From contig PMLH01000136.1 of the NCBI GenBank assembly GCA_003159055.1, positions 1-6,680 on the forward strand: a DNA stretch of 6,680 nt, in the 5' to 3' direction. How positions within the stretch are numbered: the first letter of the stretch is position 1; each line of letters begins with the position of its first letter. The translations under genes were made by a program, and so were the position numbers. The stretch comes from Myxococcales bacterium (lineage in GTDB: Bacteria > Myxococcota > Polyangia > Fen-1088). Below, piece after piece: positions 1-6,095 of this stretch. Below the pieces are notes generated by a model. It was not told the DNA's origin. It made no database searches and worked only from the letters and a program-made list of their open reading frames with translations.

Positions 1-830
1 CCATCGAAAAGAAGCCGCTCTTTCACTTTTTGCCCGGAACGCGCGCCTTTTCCATCGCCACCGCCGGCTGCAACCTGGAATGCAAGTGCTGCCAGAACTG
101 GGACATCTCGCAGTCGAAGCCGGAAGACGTCGACTCTCAGTTCATGCCGCCCGACGAGGTCGTGCGCATAGCGAAGGAGTACGACGCCTGCGTGACCTTC
201 ACGTATTCAGAACCGATCGTCTTTCTCGAATACTGCATCGACACGGCGGTGGCTGCCCGCAAGGCCGGGGTTTCGAGCACCATGGTCACCGGCGGCTCCG
301 GTGAAGCCGCGCCGATGAAGGAGGCGCTTAAGTTCCTCGACGCCGTGAAGGTCGACCTGAAAGGGTTCACCGAGGACTACTACCACAGGATGTGCAAGGG
401 AAAGCTCGAACCGGTGCTGAAGACCCTCGAGGTGATCCGCAACAGCGGGACATGGCTAGAGCTGGTCCACCTGTGCATCCCGGGCCAAAACGACAGTGAC
501 AACGAAATTCAAACCATGTGTCGTTGGGTGAAGCAGCACCTCGGGCCGGACGTCCCGCTGCACTTCACGCGGTTTCATCCGGAATTTCAGATGAAGAACG
601 TCGCGCCGACGCCCAACGCCACGCTGGTCCGCTGCCGCGAAATCGGCATGGCCGAGGGATTGCGCTTCGTCTACACCGGCAACGTGCCCGGACTGTCTGG
701 CGAAGACACGGCCTGTCCTCGCTGTGGCAAGACGGTCGTCGCTCGCCGCGGTTTCGAGCTTCTGGGGATGCACATCAAGAACGGCCGCTGCGAATTCTGC
801 GGCGCTACAATCCCCGGCGTATGGAGTTAG
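1..830 (+). CDS. amrS: AmmeMemoRadiSam system radical SAM enzyme (AmrS), 5'-truncated by the window
   Basis: The frame is already open at position 3 (IEKKPLFHF then LPGTRAFS) and ends at TAG 828-830. About 275 residues are visible; the family is normally some 330-370, so roughly 60-90 N-terminal residues lie outside. The TTG at 30 is internal, not a start. The radical SAM 4Fe-4S motif is CNLECKCC: CX3CX2C with cysteine codons at 69, 81 and 90. It is followed by the family signatures TYSEP, DAVKVDLKGF, the IPGQNDSD strand, PLHFTRFHP and VYTGN. The C-terminus carries a small zinc ribbon, CPRCG ... CEFCG, ending IPGVWS. Family knowledge: these cytosolic enzymes co-occur with Memo-like and AMMECR1-like proteins, and the reaction is not established. 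The place of the usual SNGYI-like segment is taken by TGGSGE. The gene overlaps the next one by 10 bp, implying one transcript. Identification is secure; the function is not. Confidence 0.93.
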   Translation, partial: IEKKPLFHFLPGTRAFSIATAGCNLECKCCQNWDISQSKPEDVDSQFMPPDEVVRIAKEYDACVTFTYSEPIVFLEYCIDTAVAARKAGVSSTMVTGGSGEAAPMKEALKFLDAVKVDLKGFTEDYYHRMCKGKLEPVLKTLEVIRNSGTWLELVHLCIPGQNDSDNEIQTMCRWVKQHLGPDVPLHFTRFHPEFQMKNVAPTPNATLVRCREIGMAEGLRFVYTGNVPGLSGEDTACPRCGKTVVARRGFELLGMHIKNGRCEFCGATIPGVWS

Positions 831-2986
831 TCGGCACATCCGCCAACATCCGCCGCGCAGTTGCAGCCGCTGGGGCAGCGTCGCTGCTGGCGCAGGTGGT
901 GTTGCTGCGAGAGATCCTCGCGTTCTCGCAGGGCAACGAGATTGTGCTCGGCATCGTATTGGGGGTGTGGCTGTGCCTGACCGGCGCCGCGACCGCGCTC
1001 GGCGCAAGGCCCAGCTGGCAAGAGGCTCGTGCGGCCGTGGCTCTCTATCTGCTGCTCAGCTCGGCGCCGTTCTTCTACCTGGGTGCGCTTGGGCTGACGA
1101 CCCTTGCCCGTCCCGACGTGCTGGGAGAAGCCGCCGCGCTTCCTTGGACTTTGGTGACGTCGGTTGTCGCGTTGGGCCCGGCGTGCGCTGTGGGCGGACT
1201 TGCTTTTGCCTGGGCAACCAAGGCATCTGCCCCAAAGGACCAGGCCGCCATCTACGTCGCAGAGACGGCCGGGGCGGCGGTCGCGGGACTGCTCTTTCAT
1301 TTTTTGCTCGGTGAACGGCTGCACGGCGTCTGGATCCTGCTTGTGGCTGGTGCCTGTTGCGCCACCGCCGCCGTCGGCGTCGTGTGGTCTCGGCTGAGGT
1401 GGCGGGCCTTGTGGCTGCCGCTGGCGGCTGTGCTTGTGGCCGGAAGCCTTGGCCCCAAGGTGGCGTCGGCGGTGGATGGCGCTTACTTTCCGGGGGAAAG
1501 GGTGCTGTCGCTCCGGCCATCTCGCTACGGACTGCTCGCCGTGCTTGCGCGTGGAGAGCAGAGGGTTTTCTTGCAAGACGGCGTGCTGCTCTTCACCAGC
1601 GAGGACCAGATCTCTGCCGAAGAGACCGTCCACTTGCCGATGCTGCTTCACCCGGCGCCGCGCCGACTGTTGTTCCTCGGCGGAGGGCTGGGCGGAGGAT
1701 TGGTCGAGGCGCTCAAGCATGGCCCGGAACGCGTGGACTACGCCGAGGTGGATCCCGGCCTCCTTGGCCTGGCCGCCGAGTATGGCGCTGCGGAAACCAG
1801 AGCTGCTTTGTCCGATTCGCGTGTGCACGTCGCCGTGGCGGATGGGCGGGCCTTGCTCCGGCAAGCGAAGCAGCAGTACGACCTCATCTTCATCCAGGCG
1901 CCTGTTCCACAGAATGCATTGCTCGCCCGCTATTCCACCCGCGAGTGCTTCGAGGATGCCCGGCGGGCGCTCGCGCCGGGAGGGATCCTCGCCTTGGCCA
2001 CGCCCGGTTCGGATACCCACCTCGGCGAAGCGGCAAGGCAGAGGCACAGCGCGATGGTGGCCACGCTGACGAAGGTATTTCCCTTCGTCGGTTTCGCGCC
2101 GGGTGCCGAGACGATCCTGTGGGCTTCAAACCACCTGGTTGATGCCCGCGCGACCGTGCTTGCGGCCCGCCTGAAACAGCGAGGATTGCAAACGGTGCAG
2201 GTGGGGCCGACCTGGCTTTTCGATCGCCTGCTCCCCATGCACGTGGCCAGCTACCAGCACGCAGTCGCGGCGGCACTGCCTGTGGAAAGTCGCGACTTTC
2301 GTCCCGTGGTCTACCTGTTTGGGCTTCTGGAGACGCTGCAACGGCTCTCGCCCACCTTGGCGAAGAGACTGCTCGGCCTGGTCTTCAATTCATCGGCCTG
2401 GATCGCGGCAGCGGGAATCATCGGTTTGGTATTCTTGCTGTGGAGCGTTCGGCGTAGGCGACCCGCGCCTGGACTCGCGGTCGCCGCCGCGGGCGCCGCG
2501 GGAATGTCGCTGCAGCTGGTTCTTCTCATCGCCTATCAGTCGCTGCGTGGTCATCTGTACTACGCCCTTGGGCTGCTGCTTGCCGGGTCGATGGCTGGGA
2601 TGGCAATCGGCGCTTGGGGCGCTGGACGACTCTCGCGGCAGAATTGCCCGCTGGTGCCGGCCTTGGCAGCTGTCGCTTGTGTCGCCATCGTGATCGCCGG
2701 TTTGCTCGCTATCGCGCCCGCGGTGCCAGGCGCTGCGTCCCTGGCCATGGTGCCATTGTTGTTCTTGGTTGGTGCAGCGACGGGGGCCGTCTACCCCGTG
2801 GCCGTGCAGGCCTCGGCGAGGGCAGGGGCTGGCGCGCGGATGTACGCTTGGGATTTGGTTGGCGCCGCAGTGGCCGCCTTTTTCACGTCGCTGTTCGCGA
2901 TTCCGCTCTTGGGGCTCGTGCCCGTGACGCTCCTTGGTGCTGCACTTTGCTCGGTGGCGGCGGTGGCGAACTTCGCCAAGCCGTGA
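821..2986 (+). CDS. Membrane-embedded spermidine-synthase-like fusion protein (721 aa)
   Basis: I chose ATG 821 because the product then begins with a family-like first helix (residues 12-34, SLLAQVVLLREILAF). The longer open frame upstream is only the shadow of amrS. There are about seven hydrophobic segments in residues 12-212 and about seven more in 525-718. Between them (about 220-412) lies a soluble core like spermidine synthase/class I methyltransferases: LQDGVLLFTSEDQ (251-263), the glycine-rich loop GGGLGGG (287-293), YAEVDP with acidic E309, VADGRALL (339-346) and YDLIFIQAPVP (353-363). The aspartate expected in the family's DP motif appears to be V362. The GGGDGG loop of true SpeE is GGGLGGG here. 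Polyamine synthesis is therefore doubtful; an aminopropyl or methyl transfer at the membrane, or a binding role, is possible. No clear Shine-Dalgarno precedes the ATG, which fits coupling to amrS. It ends tail to tail with the next gene. Confidence 0.85.
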   Translation: MELVGTSANIRRAVAAAGAASLLAQVVLLREILAFSQGNEIVLGIVLGVWLCLTGAATALGARPSWQEARAAVALYLLLSSAPFFYLGALGLTTLARPDVLGEAAALPWTLVTSVVALGPACAVGGLAFAWATKASAPKDQAAIYVAETAGAAVAGLLFHFLLGERLHGVWILLVAGACCATAAVGVVWSRLRWRALWLPLAAVLVAGSLGPKVASAVDGAYFPGERVLSLRPSRYGLLAVLARGEQRVFLQDGVLLFTSEDQISAEETVHLPMLLHPAPRRLLFLGGGLGGGLVEALKHGPERVDYAEVDPGLLGLAAEYGAAETRAALSDSRVHVAVADGRALLRQAKQQYDLIFIQAPVPQNALLARYSTRECFEDARRALAPGGILALATPGSDTHLGEAARQRHSAMVATLTKVFPFVGFAPGAETILWASNHLVDARATVLAARLKQRGLQTVQVGPTWLFDRLLPMHVASYQHAVAAALPVESRDFRPVVYLFGLLETLQRLSPTLAKRLLGLVFNSSAWIAAAGIIGLVFLLWSVRRRRPAPGLAVAAAGAAGMSLQLVLLIAYQSLRGHLYYALGLLLAGSMAGMAIGAWGAGRLSRQNCPLVPALAAVACVAIVIAGLLAIAPAVPGAASLAMVPLLFLVGAATGAVYPVAVQASARAGAGARMYAWDLVGAAVAAFFTSLFAIPLLGLVPVTLLGAALCSVAAVANFAKP
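2964..2978. repeat. Near-perfect palindrome TGGCGAA-C-TTCGCCA at the end of the SpeE-like gene
   Basis: Seven-base arms flank a single C, just before the stop of the SpeE-like gene and just past the stop of the convergent AbiEi-like gene. RNA from either strand could fold into a 5-bp GC-rich stem with a 5-nt loop. No run of U follows on either side, so it is not a standard intrinsic terminator. It could help end either transcript, but it also encodes ordinary codons (A-N-F-A-K). Confidence 0.3.
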
Positions 2987-2989
2987 TCA
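2984..2989. other. Abutting convergent stop codons, TGATCA
   Basis: TGA of the plus-strand SpeE-like gene (2984-2986) is immediately followed by TCA, the reverse complement of the TGA of the minus-strand AbiEi-like gene (2987-2989). The two convergent genes thus meet with zero intergenic bases, and any terminator for one must lie inside the coding region of the other. Confidence 0.95.
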
Positions 2990-4015
2990 GTGTCGCCAGG
3001 CCGACTCGTGCTTAGCCATCCACGCCAGGGCTTGCTCGAAGACCTGCTCGTCCTCGATGTCGGCCACCATAAGGCTGGGCGAAACGTAGCGAAGCCCATC
3101 CTTCTCATACGAACGGTGGAACACGCTTCGGTCGGCGGGCTTGACCAGGACGAGGTTGGCGTCGTCTTCGGCTGGATGAAGGCCGAACTGCCTTGCGGCT
3201 GCGGGCGTGTCGTCGACGTAGATGACCATCTGGTGTGGTGTCGGCTGTGCCGCGACGTGTGCGAACGCCAACTCGCCGGTGAGAGCGTGCAGAAATCCGC
3301 TCGGGCCAAGCCGTGCAAGTAGGTCCGGAAGGCCGCGACTGGCGACAAAGCACGTGGTTTCGCCCCGCGATTGCAAGGGCGCGTCCAAGGACCAGCGGCG
3401 CAAGATCTCCTGCCAGTCGACGTTCTCGAGCTGTTCCCGCGGCTCGCGCTGGAGCAAGCGCGATTCAGCAAGGTACGCGACGACGCGCGAGGCACAGCTG
3501 ACCTCCACCCGCGCCTGCCGAGCCAGCTCCGCCAAGGGATAGGGCGGCCGCAGATCGACAAGCACGCGAGTCACACGGCCGGCCATTTCGCCGCAGAGAG
3601 AACGCGTTCCTCGTTCACCGCCCTTGCTCGGGTTCGCGGTGGTGTTTCGCTCGACGCACAGATCGATGTCGTCAATGGCGATTTGTGCGTTGCCGGCCAA
3701 GTCCCAACAGCCAATGCCGAAACCGCGCAATCGCTCGCGGACCGCAGCAGAAAGGTAGGGCGAAACCAAGAGCGCAGGGTGGGGCGTGCGCGCCGCATGG
3801 GCGGCAATCGGTCCCAAGTCGCGCGGCTCGACGCGACGACGAGCAAACACCTGGCACAAAGCGTTTTGCTTGGCCTTGTGGTGGATGACGATCCACGTGT
3901 CGCCTTTGAGATGCGTCTGTTTCAGGCTCGACAGGGCAACGGAATAACCTCGTGGCAACACGCTAGCGAGTGCCTCAAGTCCGTCGCGCAGCAATGGATC
4001 CGGAACGCTTGCCAT
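2987..4015 (-). CDS. AbiEi-like (type IV antitoxin-like) winged-helix regulator, 342 aa
   Basis: ATG 4015 is 9 bp beyond the stop of the upstream barrel gene, so it is probably the last gene of that operon; its Shine-Dalgarno is weak. The layout recalls AbiEi-type antitoxins and their long relatives in actinobacteria. Residues 1-125 form an alpha/beta domain with SPYLSAAVRERLRGFGIGCW followed by DLAGNAQI (85-112), reminiscent of the nuclease-like N-domain of those proteins. Residues about 141-190 form a winged helix-turn-helix (LAELARQARVEVSCASRVVA). Residues about 196-342 match the AbiEi-type C-terminal region: VDWQEILRRW, FLHALTGELAFAHVA, MVIYVDDTPAAARQFGL, NLVLVKPADRSVFHR, SLMVADIEDEQVFEQALAWM. 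AbiEi proteins repress their own promoter and counter an AbiEii nucleotidyltransferase toxin. No toxin gene is adjacent here, so this is more likely a solitary DNA-binding regulator. The family call is from memory of sequence patterns; the regulated promoter is unknown. No signal peptide is seen. Confidence 0.65.
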   Translation of the reverse strand: MASVPDPLLRDGLEALASVLPRGYSVALSSLKQTHLKGDTWIVIHHKAKQNALCQVFARRRVEPRDLGPIAAHAARTPHPALLVSPYLSAAVRERLRGFGIGCWDLAGNAQIAIDDIDLCVERNTTANPSKGGERGTRSLCGEMAGRVTRVLVDLRPPYPLAELARQARVEVSCASRVVAYLAESRLLQREPREQLENVDWQEILRRWSLDAPLQSRGETTCFVASRGLPDLLARLGPSGFLHALTGELAFAHVAAQPTPHQMVIYVDDTPAAARQFGLHPAEDDANLVLVKPADRSVFHRSYEKDGLRYVSPSLMVADIEDEQVFEQALAWMAKHESAWRH

Positions 4016-4024
4016 GTTCTTGGT

Positions 4025-4942
4025 CTAGAACCAGTAGCCGATGCCTGCGTGGAATCCAACATAGGTGGAGCGCAGCTCCGCGGTCGCGTTCTGACCCGTG
4101 GTCGTGCTGGTTACCGTATTGTCCTGAAAGCCCCATTGGCTCGTCACGCCGCCCTGCGCGAAGCCGTGCTGCGTGAAAGAGACAATCGCCCCGATGTCAC
4201 CCTGGACGACGAAGCCCGTCAGGGTGCCTAGCTTCGCGAAACCGCCCTTGATGTCCGAGGCATCAACCCTCGAATAGCCAGGCGCGCCTGAGACGAGCAC
4301 TCGCACCCTGGGAGTGAGCGGGATCGCCAGTCCGAGGCGAGGCAGAAAGTCGAGCTCGTAACCCGAACCACCGTACATTTCGGTGCCCGAGGAGAAGATC
4401 TGACTGTGCGACCACTTGACAGTGGCGATGTACTGAACCGAGACACCCAGGAAAAGAAAACGTATCGGCTGGAATTCCGCAAAGACCGAAACAGCGGCAC
4501 TTGGCGCTGGTGATTCGGTGTATGCCTCAAGCGGCCCGCCGCGGTAAACCAGCTTGTACTTCATGCTGCCGGCGACAGGGAGTATGCCGAGGCTTGCACC
4601 GAGGCGAAACCAGCCAACCGGGCCCTGCCAAGGGGGCTCATCCGCTCTCAAGGTCGGCGTTTGGTAAGGGCTCGGGGCCATTGCCGGGTAGCCCTGGGGA
4701 TACTGCGGACTCGTCTGAGGATACTGCGGATAGGCGGGCGGGTACGCGTAGCCTGGTGGCGGATATCCATAGCCCGGCGGATAGGCGTAGGGCGCTGGTG
4801 TTTGGACGGCCGGCGGAGGCAGCGCGGGAGCGGGCAAAGGGGCGCCCGTGCTCGTTGGCGGACTGGACGCTTCGGGCTGGCCATGGGCCGCTCCCGCCAA
4901 CACGAGAGGAGCAAATGCGACAAGCAGCAACGATGACTTCAC
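4025..4942 (-). CDS. Outer-membrane beta-barrel protein with Pro/Tyr-rich N-terminal linker, 305 aa
   Basis: I chose GTG 4942. A strong GGAGG (4954-4950) lies 7 nt upstream and the product then starts with a signal peptide (MKSSLLLVAFAPLVLAGAAHG, residues 1-21, cleavage near 18-21). The longer open frame upstream overlaps the preceding gene and is rejected. Residues 25-95 are a low-complexity Pro/Tyr/Gln linker (PPGYGYPPPGYAYPPAYPQY and similar). Residues about 107-305 alternate hydrophobic and polar residues as in amphipathic strands (VGWFRLGASLGILPV, VSVFAEFQPIRFLFLGVSVQ, YELDFLPRLGLAIPL, TYVGFHAGIGYWF). The last residues Y-W-F match the C-terminal aromatic signal recognised by the BAM complex. 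I infer an 8-strand-type barrel with a periplasmic or exposed proline-rich tail. It shares a GTGA overlap with the metalloprotease-lipoprotein gene, so the two products are made together, plausibly at the same membrane. Its ligand or partner is unknown. Confidence 0.82.
   Translation of the reverse strand: MKSSLLLVAFAPLVLAGAAHGQPEASSPPTSTGAPLPAPALPPPAVQTPAPYAYPPGYGYPPPGYAYPPAYPQYPQTSPQYPQGYPAMAPSPYQTPTLRADEPPWQGPVGWFRLGASLGILPVAGSMKYKLVYRGGPLEAYTESPAPSAAVSVFAEFQPIRFLFLGVSVQYIATVKWSHSQIFSSGTEMYGGSGYELDFLPRLGLAIPLTPRVRVLVSGAPGYSRVDASDIKGGFAKLGTLTGFVVQGDIGAIVSFTQHGFAQGGVTSQWGFQDNTVTSTTTGQNATAELRSTYVGFHAGIGYWF
4673..4792 (-). repeat. Low-complexity Pro/Tyr/Gly/Gln repeat inside the barrel gene
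   Basis: Encodes residues 51-90 of the barrel protein, built from variations of YPPGY and YPQ. On the plus strand a 12-bp unit GGATACTGCGGA occurs at 4698-4709 and again at 4719-4730, a 21-bp period equal to seven codons. It is imperfect tandem duplication of short codon blocks, probably a flexible linker between the signal peptide and the barrel. Such linkers vary in length between strains by slippage; that is inference here. Confidence 0.75.
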
Positions 4943-5961
4943 GGATTGGCCTCCACGTTCGAGCTCTGCTGTCGGACTCGCTGCCTCACGATGTCGAGGA
5001 TCTCGGCCGCGCGGTCTTCGAACGAAAGAAACGCAAGCGGATCGTCGTGCGTGGCAAGCAGGCTGTTGCCGTACTTGGCCGTCGCCTTTTCGATAGTGGA
5101 AAGCTGGCTCAGGTTGAGCGACTGGTTGCATCTGTTCACGCTTGGATACATCAGGTTGGTGGTGTCTGAGCTCACGTGCTCCAGGCCGTAGGCGTGGCCG
5201 AACTCGTGGGCAATCACCATGTCGGGTGTGGGCAGGACGAAGTCGACCAGGTTGACCCCGATGAAGATCGTGGGCGAAAAGTTGGTTTCGTCGAGGACGT
5301 CCGCCAGCGACGTCGTGCCAAGGTCCGATCCGGAAACCGAGTTGAGCAACTCCTGCGACAATCCGAGGCCAGCAACGCCCCAGGCCTCTTCTGCCTCGCT
5401 TTGGTCTGCTTCCAGGGCCACCACCCGCCTTAGCAAGACGACATTAATGACGTTCTGTGGAGGCTCGGAGTAGGCGTGGAAGAACTCCTTCACGTTGTAG
5501 AACATCGCCGCGCCCATCGCCTGCTCGCATGCGGTCCCTGACACGCAGTTGGGATCCTCGCTGGTGTTCTTGCGCATCCAATCCGCGATGGCGGGGCTAT
5601 TCAACACCAGCGCGTGATCGAGCGGGACCTGGATGACGTCGTGGCGGGTGAAAACCGTGACGCCGTAGTAGTCGTAGTAGCGCTTGAGGCCTGCGACGAA
5701 GCGGGCTGTCATATCCATGGTGATGCCGTTGCCGCGAAAGATGCGGATTTCGGTTTTGCGGTCAAGCACGCGCGGCACGCTGGGAGCGCAGCTTGGATCG
5801 GGCTCGTAGCTGAAGAGGCTCTGGTAGGCGGTGGAATCACCGGCTGTTCCGGGAAAGCCCGGATCTTGCGCCACCGGTTGAAAGAAGTCGACGTCGTCTC
5901 CGCCGCATCCTGGGAGCGCCACCAGCAGGGCAGCAATACTTGCGAGAAAGTATGAGCGCAC
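4939..5961 (-). CDS. Predicted zinc-metalloprotease lipoprotein (metzincin-like), 340 aa
   Basis: GTG 5961 is the only possible start near here: an in-frame TAA lies 9 bp upstream (5971-5973), and the product begins with a lipoprotein signal peptide, MRSYFLASIAALLVALPGC, lipobox LPGC with acylated C19. Residue +2 is Gly, which under the E. coli Lol rule favours the outer membrane. Near the C-terminus is the extended zinc motif HEFGHAYGLEH (residues 252-262; bases 5176-5208) with the general base E253, followed by a possible Met-turn NLMYPS (M271). Zinc ligands would be H252, H256 and H262. Residues 70-250 form an unrecognised domain (TEIRIFRGNGITMDMTARF, INVVLLRRVV, PTIFIGVNL). The protein is probably a surface or periplasmic peptidase; its substrate cannot be told. 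A long pre-domain may keep it latent. It is the first gene of the three-gene operon, and I see no convincing promoter or strong Shine-Dalgarno ahead of it. Confidence 0.82.
   Translation of the reverse strand: MRSYFLASIAALLVALPGCGGDDVDFFQPVAQDPGFPGTAGDSTAYQSLFSYEPDPSCAPSVPRVLDRKTEIRIFRGNGITMDMTARFVAGLKRYYDYYGVTVFTRHDVIQVPLDHALVLNSPAIADWMRKNTSEDPNCVSGTACEQAMGAAMFYNVKEFFHAYSEPPQNVINVVLLRRVVALEADQSEAEEAWGVAGLGLSQELLNSVSGSDLGTTSLADVLDETNFSPTIFIGVNLVDFVLPTPDMVIAHEFGHAYGLEHVSSDTTNLMYPSVNRCNQSLNLSQLSTIEKATAKYGNSLLATHDDPLAFLSFEDRAAEILDIVRQRVRQQSSNVEANP
4950..4954 (-). promoter_or_regulatory. Shine-Dalgarno GGAGG deciding the GTG start of the barrel gene
   Basis: Reading the minus strand, GGAGG is followed by seven bases and then the GTG at 4942-4940. 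The site lies inside the last codons of the metalloprotease gene, whose TGA (4941-4939) overlaps the GTG as GTGA. Spacing and strength are ideal. Together with the signal peptide that begins exactly there, this fixes the start and implies coupled or re-initiated translation. Confidence 0.85.
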
Positions 5962-5998
5962 GGAGCCAGTTTAGCAGTAGCGCGTAAGACTCTCTAGG

Positions 5999-6004
5999 TT
6001 GACA
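5999..6004 (+). promoter_or_regulatory. Isolated TTGACA, possible -35 element for the HisG-like gene
   Basis: A perfect sigma-70 -35 hexamer sits 97 bp before the HisG-like start. The expected -10 window (around 6021-6028) reads GTCGTCCC and has no TATAAT likeness. If used, transcription would begin near 6035, at the left arm of the inverted repeat. Weak evidence: one hexamer in a short intergenic region. Confidence 0.2.
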
Positions 6005-6033
6005 TGGAAACCCTGGGAGGGTCGTCCCGCGAT

Positions 6034-6092
6034 GGTGGGCAGACGAAAAACGAGGGGTGACAGGCGTTTCTTTTCTAGGCAGGATGCCCACC
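6034..6092. promoter_or_regulatory. Inverted repeat GGTGGGCA / TGCCCACC spanning the leader and start of the HisG-like gene
   Basis: Left arm 6034-6041 and right arm 6085-6092 are perfect 8-bp inverted copies separated by 43 bp. Inside lies a second, weaker stem: AAACG 6048-6052 with CGTTT 6065-6069, extendable by two A-T pairs past a bulged C6070. In RNA the outer stem would enclose the alternative start codons, since ATG 6084 abuts the right arm and ATG 6096 is just past it. It could be an operator for the divergent genes or a leader hairpin that masks translation; chance cannot be excluded for 8 bp at this GC content. Confidence 0.35.
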
Positions 6093-6095
6093 TCT

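Noticed and set aside
518..820. Upstream extension of the SpeE-like frame to 518
   Set aside because: It lies entirely inside amrS, encodes a basic, non-family-like peptide, and the family-like first membrane helix starts just after ATG 821.
827..2047. 406-residue open frame on the minus strand antisense to the SpeE-like gene
   Set aside because: Composition is Arg/Gln/Gly-rich with no domain; typical antisense shadow in high-GC DNA where the opposite strand clearly codes a membrane protein.
4021..4033. Small hairpin TGGT-CTAGA-ACCA between the barrel and AbiEi-like genes as a terminator
   Set aside because: The stem is only 4 bp and no U run follows on the minus strand; more likely chance around the stop codon.
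3371..4231. 286-residue plus-strand open frame opposite the AbiEi-like and barrel genes
   Set aside because: It crosses two well-supported genes, has no recognisable domain, and its openness is explained by codon bias of the minus-strand genes.
4943..5131. N-terminal extension of the barrel gene to 5131
   Set aside because: It overlaps the metalloprotease gene; the signal peptide and a strong Shine-Dalgarno place the start at GTG 4942.
5999..6028. Complete sigma-70 promoter before the HisG-like gene
   Set aside because: Only the TTGACA is convincing; no -10-like hexamer occurs at 16-18 bp spacing, so it is listed only as a weak element.
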